A stretch of 64,000 bases of DNA from JANMZO01 sp031383405 (GCA_031383405.1 JANMZO010000036.1:1-64000), one strand, 5' to 3'; numbered from the stretch's first letter, positions 43,132 to 52,523 are shown. Notes: a model not told the origin generated them from the letters alone. Translations and numbers: made by a program.

Positions 43132-43518
43132 TTGCTCAAAGAATTCAAAGACTTCATCAACAAAGGAAATCTCGTCGACCTCGCGGTCGCGTTCGTGCTG
43201 GGCGGTGCATTTGCGGCGCTCGTAACCTCGTTCATCGACAACGTGGTCATGGGCATCATTTCGCAGATCGCCGGAAAGCCGAACTTCGACGAGGTAATGC
43301 AGTTCGGCACGGCCAAAAAGAATGCCGCCGGCGTCCTGCAAAAGCCCATCCGCATCGGATCGTTCATCACGACGGTCGTCAACTTCTTGATTCTCGCGTT
43401 TGTCGTGTTCATCGTCGTGAAGGCGTACAACAAGGCCAAGAAATCGACCGCGGCCGCGGCGGGACCTTCATCAACTGACCAGTTGCTCATGGAGATCCGC
43501 GACAGTCTCCGTCGCTGA
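43132..43518 (+). CDS. mscL: Large-conductance mechanosensitive channel
   Basis: 128 aa, TTG start with an AAAGGGA Shine-Dalgarno about 8 nt upstream. The N-terminal LKEFKDFINKGNLVDLAVAF is the amphipathic helix plus the pore-lining TM1 with its Gly/Ala pattern (VLGGAFAALVTSFI). A periplasmic loop (about 45-75) is followed by TM2 (FITTVVNFLILAFVVFIVV). A Lys-rich cytoplasmic segment ends in a short amphipathic helix (DQLLMEIRDSLRR). It opens under membrane tension to release solutes on hypo-osmotic shock. Confidence 0.95.
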   Translation: MLKEFKDFINKGNLVDLAVAFVLGGAFAALVTSFIDNVVMGIISQIAGKPNFDEVMQFGTAKKNAAGVLQKPIRIGSFITTVVNFLILAFVVFIVVKAYNKAKKSTAAAAGPSSTDQLLMEIRDSLRR

Positions 43519-43535
43519 GAAACCCGAGGTTTCCC

Positions 43536-44414
43536 CTACGGAGCCGACATGGCCCAGCCGAGTGTCTGGGTGAGAATTTTGGCTGCTGGTCGAACCGCGA
43601 AACGCTCCGTCAGGGGTAAACGGGCGATACGGAGCTCGCGACGCGCCCACGACGGCATGAGGCCGACCGCGGCGGAGGCGAGTACGCCGTAGGCCGGAAG
43701 AACCTGCAGGGCAAGGGGCGGAAGCAACAGGAACCTTACGGCGTTTCGTGCTTGGCCGGTGGCCTTCAGCTCGGGTCGGATCTGCGCCATGCGCTCCTCG
43801 AGTTGGCCCACGGAATGAGCGACGGGTTCGGATCCGATCAACTTGGCCACAATAGCCTGCTCATCGACATAGCGGTCGAAGTCGTCAGAACTCAGCGGTG
43901 ATGCACCGTACCGTTGATGCGCCAGGTAAAAACTTTCGACCAACGTATGGTGAACCCAGCCAAGAAGATGCGGATCGTTGGCGGAATAGGGACGGCCGTC
44001 GGCCGCCGTACCAACGACGCGCCTGTGGACTTTTTTCACCATGCGGACTGCGGCTTTTGCCTCGGCGGTTGTGCCGAAGGTGGTCGTGCCGACGTAACCC
44101 GCAGTGCGGTGCAGCCGTCCGATCGGGTCTTCGCGGTAGGCGGAATGCTGGGCTATTCCGGCCATGGCAAGAGGATGAAGTGTTTGCATCAGCAGTGCCC
44201 GAATGCCCCCGATCAGCATCGAAGCGTCGGCGTGAACGACCCATGTCGCGCTGGTCGGCCCGAACAGTCCGACATCGCTTCGGGTCGCATTGAGGTCCCG
44301 CACGGTCGTGCCAGGACCGACGATCATCGTTCGGAGGGACTGCTGCAGCTGGGATCGCACGACGGCGAGCGGATTAGCGAAAAGGGGCATCTCTCCTGAT
44401 TCGCCGCGACGCAT
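43536..44414 (-). CDS. DUF2236 / MpaB-like oxygenase family protein
   Basis: 292 aa from the ATG at 44414, supported by TAGCCT 6 nt upstream. Family blocks: TWVVHADASMLIGGIRALLMQTLHPLAMAGI, YREDPIGRLHRTAGYVGTTTFGT, KKVHRRVVGTAADGRPYSANDPHLLGWVHHTLVESF and a C-terminal hydrophobic stretch. DUF2236 proteins include latex-clearing and MpaB/rubber-oxygenase-like enzymes with a heme. The conserved His in HPLAMAG/HRRVVG may bind the cofactor (inference). The substrate is unknown. It is convergent with mscL. Confidence 0.85.
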   Translation of the reverse strand: MRRGESGEMPLFANPLAVVRSQLQQSLRTMIVGPGTTVRDLNATRSDVGLFGPTSATWVVHADASMLIGGIRALLMQTLHPLAMAGIAQHSAYREDPIGRLHRTAGYVGTTTFGTTAEAKAAVRMVKKVHRRVVGTAADGRPYSANDPHLLGWVHHTLVESFYLAHQRYGASPLSSDDFDRYVDEQAIVAKLIGSEPVAHSVGQLEERMAQIRPELKATGQARNAVRFLLLPPLALQVLPAYGVLASAAVGLMPSWARRELRIARLPLTERFAVRPAAKILTQTLGWAMSAP

Positions 44415-44420
44415 ACTGCC

Positions 44421-44426
44421 AGGCTA
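44421..44426 (-). promoter_or_regulatory. Probable -10, leaderless
   Basis: Minus-strand TAGCCT, then GGCAGT (6 nt), then the ATG at 44414. It decides the start over the internal ATG at 44390. Confidence 0.58.
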
Positions 44427-44479
44427 CGTGCCGGGCACGCACTAGTGTGCTTTGTCGTGGGTGGGGTGAGCGGACCCTG

Positions 44480-45208
44480 TCAGCAGGCGAAGCCCGACCG
44501 AAGGTCGCGAAAGCCCCGGCGGACGACCAGGTCGATGCTTGTTTGGGGTTCGCTGCGGGCCCATGAAACCATTGCCGTTCTGCAGATCCCGATCGCCGCA
44601 ACGGCACATACTTCCGCAAGGAAGCTGTCGCAACCGCGTTTCACCAGTTCGGCCTGCGCTTCGCGTTCCCAGTGATGTTTTTGGCTTGCGTCAGCTACGT
44701 CGAGCGAGGGGGCGGCGCTGTGGAGGGTGACACCCGTCCGAACGGCCCGGGCGACCTCAAACCGGGAGAACATATCGGACATGAGCAATGCCAGGGCCTC
44801 CTCGAGAGTGTCCATCGGCGGCAAATCAATGGGCTGTGCGAGGAGATACAGCCTGAGTGATGGTGCCACCAACTGATACGGAAACAGCACACACTCCTCT
44901 TTGGTTGCGAAGTAGTTGAAGAATGTCCGCGGGGAAATTTCGGCTTTTGTCGCTATTTGTTCCACCGTCACGTGCTCAATACCTTGACGTTGGAAGAGGT
45001 CAAAGGCCGCCAGGCGAATTGCGAGTCGGGTGCTTCGCTTCGACGCTTCGCGTCGCCCCGTGGTGCCGCTGAACAAGGTCAGCAGCAGCTTTCGGGCTTC
45101 GGTGATTCCGGGTGGAATCGATCCCGCTTCTGAAATTCGGCTTGCTGCGCCTGGTTGTACCCCGTCGGCCGTTGGAACGTACGTCGCCTCGATAGTTGTA
45201 TTCGCCAC
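44480..45208 (-). CDS. TetR-family regulator with an N-terminal extension
   Basis: 242 aa, GTG start. About 50 residues precede the HTH, longer than usual. The HTH itself is clear: RLAIRLAAFDLFQRQGIEHV, TVEQIATKAEISPRTFFNYF and TKEECVLFPY, the ERISPRTFFRYF-like form common in actinobacterial TetR proteins. The C-terminal ligand domain is not assignable. It is divergent from pdxH, whose promoter it could control, and lies behind a near-perfect leaderless promoter. Confidence 0.9.
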   Translation of the reverse strand: MANTTIEATYVPTADGVQPGAASRISEAGSIPPGITEARKLLLTLFSGTTGRREASKRSTRLAIRLAAFDLFQRQGIEHVTVEQIATKAEISPRTFFNYFATKEECVLFPYQLVAPSLRLYLLAQPIDLPPMDTLEEALALLMSDMFSRFEVARAVRTGVTLHSAAPSLDVADASQKHHWEREAQAELVKRGCDSFLAEVCAVAAIGICRTAMVSWARSEPQTSIDLVVRRGFRDLRSGFAC

Positions 45209-45214
45209 ATCAGG

Positions 45215-45220
45215 ATTCTA
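45215..45220 (-). promoter_or_regulatory. Strong -10, leaderless TetR gene
   Basis: Minus-strand TAGAAT (one mismatch from TATAAT), then a 6-nt spacer, then the GTG at 45208. Confidence 0.62.
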
Positions 45221-45252
45221 GCTCCCGTTGAAATGGGAGCCATGATGAAGGA

Positions 45253-45939
45253 ATGTCCGACATTTCACCCTCCCCCGTGGCGGAGCCGAACCGTGGCACT
45301 CTGGCCGACCTTCGGATGGACTACCACCATGCCGAGCTCATCGAGTCGGATCTGCTCGAAGACCCCATCGCACAGTTCGACCTTTGGATGACCGAGGCCC
45401 GAACGATGCACCGACCGGGAATGGACGAACCCCATGCCATGACCCTGGCCACGGCGACGGCCGAAGGGATTCCTTCCGCTCGCACGGTGCTGTTGAAGGG
45501 TGTCGACGAACGCGGCTTCACGTGGTTCACAAACTACGAGAGCCGCAAAGGACATGAGCTCGCCGCGAACGCCTACGCCGCGTTGAACTTCCGCTGGGGG
45601 GCGCTTGAGCGGCAGGTGGTGGTGACGGGTTCTGTCACGAGGGTTTCCGCCGAGGAAAGCGACGAGTACTTCTACTCCCGCCCGCTCGCGAGCCGAATCG
45701 GTGCAATAGTAAGCGCGCAGAGTACTGCCGTGAGTCGGTCAGCGCTCGAAGCAGCGGCGGCAGTCTGGGCGGATCAACCTGAATCGGCGGTGGTCAGACC
45801 GACCCACTGGGGTGGCTACCGGCTTGATCCGGTTTGGATCGAGTTCTGGCAGGGACGTTCGTCGCGACTGCACGATCGGCTCCGATTCTGTCGCGACGCC
45901 GTCGACGCGCCCTGGACATTGGAGCGGCTCGCTCCGTAA
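45253..45939 (+). CDS. pdxH: Pyridoxamine/pyridoxine 5'-phosphate oxidase
   Basis: 228 aa. It is an FMN-dependent oxidase that makes pyridoxal phosphate from PNP or PMP. Markers: MRMDYHHAEL-like N-terminus (LRMDYHHAELIESDLLEDPI), AMTLATATAEGIPSARTVLLKG (FMN phosphate site), WFTNYESRKGHELAANAYAA, FRWGALERQVVVTGSV, and the C-terminal WIEFWQGRSSRLHDRLRF, followed by WTLERLAP. The ATG at 45253 has an AAGGA site. PLP from this enzyme would serve the several PLP enzymes in the window. Confidence 0.95.
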   Translation: MSDISPSPVAEPNRGTLADLRMDYHHAELIESDLLEDPIAQFDLWMTEARTMHRPGMDEPHAMTLATATAEGIPSARTVLLKGVDERGFTWFTNYESRKGHELAANAYAALNFRWGALERQVVVTGSVTRVSAEESDEYFYSRPLASRIGAIVSAQSTAVSRSALEAAAAVWADQPESAVVRPTHWGGYRLDPVWIEFWQGRSSRLHDRLRFCRDAVDAPWTLERLAP

Positions 45940-45981
45940 CGAACCTTCAGCGACGGACCACTAGTGGTCCGTCGGGACCGG

Positions 45982-46701
45982 TCAGGGTCCGTCGGAGGAA
46001 TCGGACGCCGTAGGCACCGCCGGATGCGCAGTCTCCGCACCCAAGTGGGCAGCGTCGTTGTAGCGAACCAGTCTCCAGCGGTGCACTTCGGCACTCGGCT
46101 CTGAAGGGTGGATCAGCGGGTCTCGACGTGCGGTGAACGTACGCCGTTGCCATTCCGTGATTGACGTGTTGGTCGTCTCGAAATCAAGGGGTGGCTGGAG
46201 CATGGGGTCGAGACCGAAGAAGTGGAATACCGAGGCGTCAACCACTCCGCCATGGGCAACAATCAGACATGTTTCACCACTGTGTGTCAACGCAATTTGA
46301 TCTATGGCCGACGACACGCGTGCCGCGAATTCGGTCCATGCCTCGGCTCCAGGGGCAAAGGCTATGTTTGGTTGCCACCCCTCGGTCATGCCATAAAAGG
46401 CGAAGTACTGATCCCAGGTCATACCTTCGGCCTCGCCGGGTCGTACTTCTTCCAGGTCCAAATCGAACTCGACGGGTACCTTGAGCACACCCGCGAGCAC
46501 GTCTGCGGTCTGGGCCGCCCGGCGAATCGGGCTGGCAAAGAGATGGTCGACCTCAAGTTTCTCCACCTCGAAGCGTCGACGCAGCAACTCCACCTGTTGC
46601 CGACCGAGGTCGGATAGTCCGCGGCATGTAGCGCGTCCCTCAATGTTCCGATCCACGTTGCACATGGCCTCTCCGTGGCGGACGATTATCAGTCGGGTCA
46701 T
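45982..46701 (-). CDS. Histidine phosphatase family protein
   Basis: 239 aa. The N-terminal RLIIVRHGEAMCN has the RHG nucleophile His. The second catalytic His is in CLIVAHGGVVDA, and Arg residues lie in FASPIRRAAQTADVL. The acid-base residue is probably the Glu in LEEVRPGEAEG. It belongs to the phosphoglycerate-mutase-like/SixA-type branch, and its substrate is a small phosphoester not identifiable here. The C-terminal ~35 residues (HLGAETAHPAVPTASDSSDGP region) look disordered. Its start codon abuts an unusual G-rich tandem repeat. Confidence 0.88.
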   Translation of the reverse strand: MTRLIIVRHGEAMCNVDRNIEGRATCRGLSDLGRQQVELLRRRFEVEKLEVDHLFASPIRRAAQTADVLAGVLKVPVEFDLDLEEVRPGEAEGMTWDQYFAFYGMTEGWQPNIAFAPGAEAWTEFAARVSSAIDQIALTHSGETCLIVAHGGVVDASVFHFFGLDPMLQPPLDFETTNTSITEWQRRTFTARRDPLIHPSEPSAEVHRWRLVRYNDAAHLGAETAHPAVPTASDSSDGP

Positions 46702-46702
46702 G

Positions 46703-46825
46703 GGGAACGGGTGGCGGGGACGGGTGACCGGGAACGGGTGGCGGGGACGGGTGACGGGGAACGGGTCATGGGAAACGGGGAACGCGGAAGCGGGGAACGG
46801 GGAAGCGGGGAAGCGGGGAACGGGA
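46703..46825. repeat. G-rich tandem repeat array
   Basis: Two 27-bp units (GGGAACGGGTGGCGGGG...) at 46703-46756 are followed by decayed units of GGGGAAC/GGAAGC type. About 15 runs of three or more G on the plus strand could form G-quadruplexes. It fills most of the gap between the dxs stop and the histidine phosphatase start. Confidence 0.85.
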
Positions 46826-46847
46826 TGACCGTACCGTCGGCCCGGCG

Positions 46848-48764
46848 CTACTTCGGAGGCAGCGCGTCGTAGGCCTTGACCAGGCTCGCAAAGATTCCGG
46901 CCGCGTCGAGTCCGAGATCGGCGATGATCTGGGCCGGTTTCGCTTGAGGAATGAAACGTGTCGGGGTGCCGAGTACGACCACCGGCCCGGCTTCGTGACC
47001 GGATTCAACCCGGTGGGCGCTGATTGCGTCGGCCATGGCCGATCCAACGCCACCATCGCGAAGGCCGTCTTCAACCGTGACCACCAGCATGTGATGGGCC
47101 GCGTCGGCGATCATTGCGACATCGAGCGGCTTCACGACCCGGGGATCCCAGACCGTAACCCTGACGCCGCGTGCGGCAGCGAAGGCGGCCGCCGCCTCCT
47201 CAGCCGCTTCGAGCATCCTGCCAACCGCCAGGATGCACACATTCGCGGTGGGTCCCGCGTCGATGACCTTGCGGGCATTGAGCCCCGAACCGACATGGTC
47301 GGCCGGTACCTGCCGCGCTGCACCCTTCGGATAACGGATCGTCGATGGGCCACCCGTCAGCGAAACGGCCGTGCGTAGCTGAACGGCCAACTCCTGGGCC
47401 GATGACGGTGCGAACACCGTCATGCCGGGTACCTTGGTCATGAGGACCATATCGAGCACGCCATGGTGCGAAGCCCCGTCGTCGCCGGTGATACCCGCCC
47501 GGTCCAGGGCAAACACCACGGGAAGGCTGTGGAGTCCGACATCGAGGTTGGCCTGATCGAACGCTCTACTCAAGAACGTCGAGTAGAGCGCCACGACCGG
47601 TTTGAGGCCGCCCAGCGCCATGCCCGCTGCCAACGTGACCGCGTGCTGCTCGGCAATCCCGACGTCGTGAAAGCGGTCGGGATGTTCAGCCTGGAAAGGG
47701 AGAAGACCGGTTGGCCCGGGCATGGCAGCGGTGATCGCGTGGAGTGCCGGTTCCTCACGGGCCAGCGCAAGAAGCGTTTCGGTGAACTGATTGGTCCACG
47801 TTCTGGGTGCATGGCCCGGAGACGCGGGAATCGGGCCGGTTGACGGGTCGAAGTGACCCGAGACGTCGTGGAGGTTCTTCTCCTCGTCGTCTTCGGCGAA
47901 GCTGTACCCCTTCCCCTTGTGCGTCAGAACATGCACGACGATGGCACCGTCATAGTCGGCCGCGTTTCGAAGCACGGTCTCGAGTTCGATGATGTCATGA
48001 CCGTCGATCGGGCCCACGTAGCGGACACCGAGGGTTTCGAAAAAGGCGTGGGGCTCGTCGACCATCTCGCGCAGCGCAGCCTTGACCCCCTTGATCGTGC
48101 GGCGGCTGAGGTTGCCCACGAGTGGGAGGTTGTTGATGATCGTCTCGGACTTCTTCTTGCCCCGGGCGTAGGAGGGAAGGGTGCGGATCTTCGACACGGT
48201 CCGGGTGAGGCCTGAGATGGTCGGGGCGTACGAACGACCGTTGTCGTTGAGCACGATCAGTACCCGGCTGTTCGCGTGGCCGAGGTTGTTCAGTGCCTCG
48301 TAGGCCATGCCCCCGGTCATGGATCCGTCGCCGATCACCGCGATGACCCTACGGTCCTTGTCACCCGCGGCCTTCAGGGCCTCAGCGAGTCCGTGGGCGT
48401 AGCTGAGGACCGTCGACGCGTGGGAGTTCTCGATGATGTCGTGGTCGGACTCGCGCTGGTTCGGGTATCCCGAGAGACCACCGGATTGGCGGAGCGTGGC
48501 GAACCCTTCCCGGCGACCTGTCACGATCTTGTGCACGTAGGCCTGGTGGCCGGTGTCCCACAGGATGTAATCCTTGGGGGAATCGAACACCCGGTGCAGG
48601 GCGAAAGTGAGTTCAACCACGCCGAGGTTGGACCCCAGATGACCCGAGCCGGCGTTGGATACGGCTTCGACGATAAAAGATCGAACCTCCGTTGCCAGTT
48701 GGACGAGTTGAGCTTCGTTCAGATTTCGGAGATCGGCGGGAGATTTGACTCCATCAAGCAACAT
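46848..48764 (-). CDS. dxs: 1-deoxy-D-xylulose-5-phosphate synthase
   Basis: 638 aa, full length. It condenses pyruvate and glyceraldehyde-3-phosphate, the first committed step of the MEP isoprenoid route, using thiamine diphosphate. TPP/Mg motif: VIGDGSMTGGMAYEALNN. Others: SGHLGSNLGVVELT, DTGHQAYVHKIVTGR, GITGDDGASHHGVLDMV and RYPKGAARQVP. The ATG at 48764 lies 204 bp after the phytoene synthase stop. It is co-oriented with crtE-crtI-crtB, so precursor supply and carotenoid synthesis may be expressed together. The spacer has a duplicated CCGAGATCCTGG unit (48918-48943). Confidence 0.96.
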   Translation of the reverse strand: MLLDGVKSPADLRNLNEAQLVQLATEVRSFIVEAVSNAGSGHLGSNLGVVELTFALHRVFDSPKDYILWDTGHQAYVHKIVTGRREGFATLRQSGGLSGYPNQRESDHDIIENSHASTVLSYAHGLAEALKAAGDKDRRVIAVIGDGSMTGGMAYEALNNLGHANSRVLIVLNDNGRSYAPTISGLTRTVSKIRTLPSYARGKKKSETIINNLPLVGNLSRRTIKGVKAALREMVDEPHAFFETLGVRYVGPIDGHDIIELETVLRNAADYDGAIVVHVLTHKGKGYSFAEDDEEKNLHDVSGHFDPSTGPIPASPGHAPRTWTNQFTETLLALAREEPALHAITAAMPGPTGLLPFQAEHPDRFHDVGIAEQHAVTLAAGMALGGLKPVVALYSTFLSRAFDQANLDVGLHSLPVVFALDRAGITGDDGASHHGVLDMVLMTKVPGMTVFAPSSAQELAVQLRTAVSLTGGPSTIRYPKGAARQVPADHVGSGLNARKVIDAGPTANVCILAVGRMLEAAEEAAAAFAAARGVRVTVWDPRVVKPLDVAMIADAAHHMLVVTVEDGLRDGGVGSAMADAISAHRVESGHEAGPVVVLGTPTRFIPQAKPAQIIADLGLDAAGIFASLVKAYDALPPK

Positions 48765-48968
48765 GGTTTCCCGAGTTTATCGCTGCTTGAGGGGTTGGTG
48801 TGAGTGCGCACCCTGGACGCGACGCACCCGCGTGGGAACACCGCACGAAACATGCACTCATCACGACCAGCTTTGCGCACCATGGAGCGGCTCGGTTCCC
48901 GACCGTGCGGAGATCTGGCCGAGATCCTGGCCGAGATCCTGTCGAAGACTGGTCAGGACCCGAGCGCC

Positions 48969-49946
48969 CTACCCGGAGCGAGGGTTCACCAGGCGGGCCG
49001 CCATCGCTAACTTCTTCGCGGTTGATACCCGGACCCGCTTCGAGAAGACGTCGTAGTCAGCTTCTTCGATCTTCACGAGAATGCCGCTGTAGAGGTCGCG
49101 GGCGGCTCGGATGCAACGCTGGGAGGAAGCGGGAAGCATCGCGATTCCGAGATCCGCGCTGCCGTAGAGCCGACGGCAGCGGGCTATCTCGAACTTCATC
49201 AACTCCACCCACGCCGGGGTGACCTGGCGAAGTTCCGGATCGGCACCAAAACGGTGTAGGTCTTCCCGGGGGATGTACACGCGGCCCCGGTCGAGATCCT
49301 CGTCGACGTCGCGCAGGAAGTTTGTGAGCTGAAATGCGTTTCCGAGATCTCGGGCGTGGGGCCGGGCGCGTTCAATGTCTCGGGGCTCAAGAATCGGGAG
49401 CATCATTTCCCCGATGACGGCGGCGGAGCCGTCCATGTACCGCTCAAGATCGCCGTAGGTCTCATAGGTCGCGACGCTCAGGTCCATGGTCATGGAGTTG
49501 AGAAAGCGGCGTACGGCCCCGGGGTCGATGTCGAAACTTCGGATGGTGTGAATGACCGCCTTCAATACGGGATGCTCCGACCGACCTGCGCCAAAGTCGT
49601 TGAAGAAGCGGTCCCCGAACTCTCTGAGGACCGCAGCACGTTCTTCCGTGGTCGCGGTTGAACCGAGGTCGTCGACGATGTCGTCGGCGTAACGGCACAA
49701 ACCGTAGAGCGCGTGCACATGTGGTCGCTTGACCGCCGGCAGCAGGTGCGTGGACCAGTAGTAGGTGGTGCCGTACCGTTTGTTCAGTTGCTGGTTGATC
49801 GCGTAGGACTCGTCGAGTGTGACCCACTCGCGGTTGTTGACCAGTTCTTGCAGGAGGCTCTGACTCGATGCACCCGACGTCGTGTCGCGGCTCTTGAACC
49901 CGGGAAGGCGTTGTACCAGAGTGCTAAACGCGCGACCAGATGACAT
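48969..49946 (-). CDS. crtB: Phytoene (squalene/phytoene) synthase
   Basis: 325 aa. The two aspartate-rich Mg2+/diphosphate motifs are YADDIVDD (about residue 85) and RDVDEDLDRGRVYIP (about 215). YGTTYYWSTHLLP at the N-terminus and GNAFQLTNFLRD are also typical. It joins two GGPP molecules head-to-head into phytoene. It sits 12 bp after crtI in the crtE-crtI-crtB operon, which favours phytoene over squalene as product. The start has a GGAGG site. Confidence 0.93.
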   Translation of the reverse strand: MSSGRAFSTLVQRLPGFKSRDTTSGASSQSLLQELVNNREWVTLDESYAINQQLNKRYGTTYYWSTHLLPAVKRPHVHALYGLCRYADDIVDDLGSTATTEERAAVLREFGDRFFNDFGAGRSEHPVLKAVIHTIRSFDIDPGAVRRFLNSMTMDLSVATYETYGDLERYMDGSAAVIGEMMLPILEPRDIERARPHARDLGNAFQLTNFLRDVDEDLDRGRVYIPREDLHRFGADPELRQVTPAWVELMKFEIARCRRLYGSADLGIAMLPASSQRCIRAARDLYSGILVKIEEADYDVFSKRVRVSTAKKLAMAARLVNPRSG

Positions 49947-49958
49947 CAGTGCCTCCGT

Positions 49959-51446
49959 TCAGGCCATGCCGGCGACGCGTTCAGCAGCGAGCCGGCCCGA
50001 TAGCAGGACCATCGGAACTCCGACGCCCGGCACCGTGGAACTCCCGACGAACACCACGCCGGGCACCCGTTTGTCGACGTTGCCAGGCCGGAAGGGACCG
50101 GTCTGGAAGAACTTGTGGGACAGGGCGAACGGGGTTCCCATCGCCATTCCCTGACGTTCCCAGTCGTTTGGGTCAAAGGCGTGGGCGACTTCGACGTTTT
50201 CGACCTGAGCCGGATATCCGAGCGCGCTGACCCGGCGCCTGATGTCGGAAATGATCGTGTCGCGCTCAAGGTCCCAGTTGATGTTGCCGCCGAGGTGCGG
50301 AGTTGGTTCGAGCACGTAGAGGATGTGGCGATCGGGTGGTGCCAACGCCGGGTCGGAGATGGTTGGAACGGTGATGAGGAGCGAAGGGTCGGGCATACGC
50401 GTTCCGTCTTCGAGTAACGCCTTGAAAGCCTCCTTCCACTGGCCACCGAAGTGGATGTTGTGGTGTTCAGATCCCTCAGGCAGGGAGCCCTTGACCCCGG
50501 CCAACCAGAGAACACAACTCGGCGAGTACTCGCCGCGGCGGGCCACGCGCGGCGCCTCAAGTTCGGGCAACAGCGACGAGTACGCAACCGGAAGATCGGC
50601 GTTCACCACGACGACGTCCGCGCTGATCACTTCGCCGTTGGCGAGCCGGACACCCCGGACCGGACCGTTGGCACCCGATGCCCGGAGAATTCGTTCAACA
50701 GACTCGCCGTAGCGGATTTGCACACCGGCCTTCTCCGCCGCCGCAGCAAGACCGCGAGACACCGCATGCATGCCGCCTTCGGGGAAGAACACGCCGGCCA
50801 CGGTGTCCATGTAGGTGATCACCGCGTATGCGCCCAGGGCTTTGAACGGTGAAAGCCCGGCGTACATTGCCTGGAAGCTGAAGATCTTCTGGAGACGGGG
50901 GTCTTTGAAGTACTTCGCGACCAGGTTGTGTTGCTTGGCGAAGCCGCCCAACTTCAGTAGCTTGAGGCCCGGTGAGAGCGGTCGGGCCATGTCGAGTATT
51001 GAATCGAAATTGCGGTCGATGAACGCGGGGGTCTCGACGTGGTATAGCTCCGTGAGCCAGTCGACGAAGCGTCCGAAATTGTCGGCCTCACCCGATCCGG
51101 CGAAGCGGCGGATCTCCTCGGTCATCTGCTCGCGTCCATGCCGCACCCTTAGTTCCCCGCCGCCGTCGGACTCGTCGAAAACGGCGCGGTACATCGGGTC
51201 GACCGGGTGGATCTTCACATGGTCTTCGATCGCCGAGCCCGCCGCAGCAAACGCATCACTGAGGATCCCCGTCATTGTGAGAACGCAGGGACCCGGATCA
51301 ATCCGGTAACCGCCGTCTTCTATCAAGCCGGCACGACCACCCGGTACCAAGGCCCGTTCGACGATGGTGATCTCGTGGTGCTGCAGACTGAGATGACATG
51401 CAGCGGACAATCCGCCGAGCCCGGCGCCAACGATGACGATGCGCAT
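49959..51446 (-). CDS. crtI: Phytoene desaturase
   Basis: 495 aa. The FAD fold is MRIVIVGAGLGGLSAACHLS, followed by ERALVPGGRAGLIEDGGYRIDPGPCVLTM, typical of CrtI. Substrate-domain segments include FSFQAMYAGLSPFKALGAYA and YMDTVAGVFFPEGGMHAVSRGL. The C-terminal FAD contact is PGVVFVGSSTVPGVGVPMVL. It introduces double bonds into phytoene towards neurosporene or lycopene; the number of steps cannot be told. Nine bp separate it from crtE upstream and 12 bp from crtB downstream. No cyclase or ketolase gene lies in the window. Confidence 0.93.
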   Translation of the reverse strand: MRIVIVGAGLGGLSAACHLSLQHHEITIVERALVPGGRAGLIEDGGYRIDPGPCVLTMTGILSDAFAAAGSAIEDHVKIHPVDPMYRAVFDESDGGGELRVRHGREQMTEEIRRFAGSGEADNFGRFVDWLTELYHVETPAFIDRNFDSILDMARPLSPGLKLLKLGGFAKQHNLVAKYFKDPRLQKIFSFQAMYAGLSPFKALGAYAVITYMDTVAGVFFPEGGMHAVSRGLAAAAEKAGVQIRYGESVERILRASGANGPVRGVRLANGEVISADVVVVNADLPVAYSSLLPELEAPRVARRGEYSPSCVLWLAGVKGSLPEGSEHHNIHFGGQWKEAFKALLEDGTRMPDPSLLITVPTISDPALAPPDRHILYVLEPTPHLGGNINWDLERDTIISDIRRRVSALGYPAQVENVEVAHAFDPNDWERQGMAMGTPFALSHKFFQTGPFRPGNVDKRVPGVVFVGSSTVPGVGVPMVLLSGRLAAERVAGMA

Positions 51447-51455
51447 GAGGAGGTG

Positions 51456-52523
51456 TCAGGTCCTTCGATCGGTGACGTAATGGGCCAGGGCCACCAGATC
51501 GTCAATGACGCCACACGACAGGGACGATTCGGTAATGGCCGCAATCGCCCTTTCACGCAGACGTTTGATGTCTTCCTCGACCTGACCGACTGCACCGGTA
51601 TCGATAAGTACACGTTGTATTTGCGTTATGTCGGCCGGGGTGAGACCCGGGTGCCCGATCCGGTCAAGGACCCTGTGTTGCGGTGAGGTGGCCCGCTCGA
51701 ACGCGTGGGCAATCAGCGCCGTCGGTTTGCCTTCCCGGAGGTCGTCGCCCACCGGCTTCCCCAGAATGTCGGAATCGCCCAGCGAACCGAGCAGGTCGTC
51801 TTGCAACTGGAATGCTTCGCCCAGCGGGAGGCCGTAGGCGGTCAGCGAACGTTCGAATTCAGGGAGGCGATCGGCCAGAGCGGCCCCAAGATGCAATGGA
51901 CGCTCGATTGTGTACTTTCCCGACTTGTACTGACAGATTCGGCTCGCCAAAGCCAGCGAGGGTTTGCCCCGGGCCGTGCCGAGAAGGTCGAGATACTGGC
52001 CGATGTTCACTTCGATGCGCAGCTCGTTGAAGATCGTGGTTGCGGCCGAATTGACGTTTCGCAGCAACATGTCGGCGTAGACGAAGGCCAGATCGCCGAC
52101 GAGTATCGCCACTCCCTCACCGAAACGACGGGCCTCGTTGTTCCAGCCCATGGCCGTGTGGTGATCGCCGAACTGCACATGGACGGCGCTCATTCCTCGG
52201 CGGGTCGTGGAGTCGTCCATGATGTCGTCGTGTACGAGCGCGAACGTATGGAGCAGTTCCAGACCGGCGCCGACGTCAACGAGCAGCGGGTCCTCAGGGT
52301 CGCCTCCCGCCCCAACGTAGGAGAGTTGGCAGAAGGCCGGCCGAAGGCGTTTGCCCCCGGAGAGCACCAGTTTGGACAGAGCCTCGATGGGTAGTGCCAG
52401 ATCCGGATCTATCGCCGACCATCGCGCCGACTCCGCGGCGAGGAGACTGCTGATTCTCGCGTTTACAGCAGCCGCGACGACCGAAAGAATTTGAGGTGGT
52501 TGGGTCGTTGGAAGAGGTGACAA
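51456..52523 (-). CDS. crtE: Polyprenyl (geranylgeranyl) diphosphate synthase
   Basis: 355 aa, TTG start at 52523 (start not certain). The first Asp-rich motif is HTFALVHDDIMDDSTTRRG, preceded by SGGKRLRPAFC; the second is FQLQDDLLGSLGD, with KPVGDDLREGKPTALI following. It extends DMAPP with IPP, most likely to GGPP given the crtI-crtB neighbours. Two residues between the first motif's start and the upstream aromatic set chain length, but I would not fix it from sequence alone. It is divergent from the methyltransferase/MTHFR gene. Confidence 0.9.
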   Translation of the reverse strand: MSPLPTTQPPQILSVVAAAVNARISSLLAAESARWSAIDPDLALPIEALSKLVLSGGKRLRPAFCQLSYVGAGGDPEDPLLVDVGAGLELLHTFALVHDDIMDDSTTRRGMSAVHVQFGDHHTAMGWNNEARRFGEGVAILVGDLAFVYADMLLRNVNSAATTIFNELRIEVNIGQYLDLLGTARGKPSLALASRICQYKSGKYTIERPLHLGAALADRLPEFERSLTAYGLPLGEAFQLQDDLLGSLGDSDILGKPVGDDLREGKPTALIAHAFERATSPQHRVLDRIGHPGLTPADITQIQRVLIDTGAVGQVEEDIKRLRERAIAAITESSLSCGVIDDLVALAHYVTDRRT

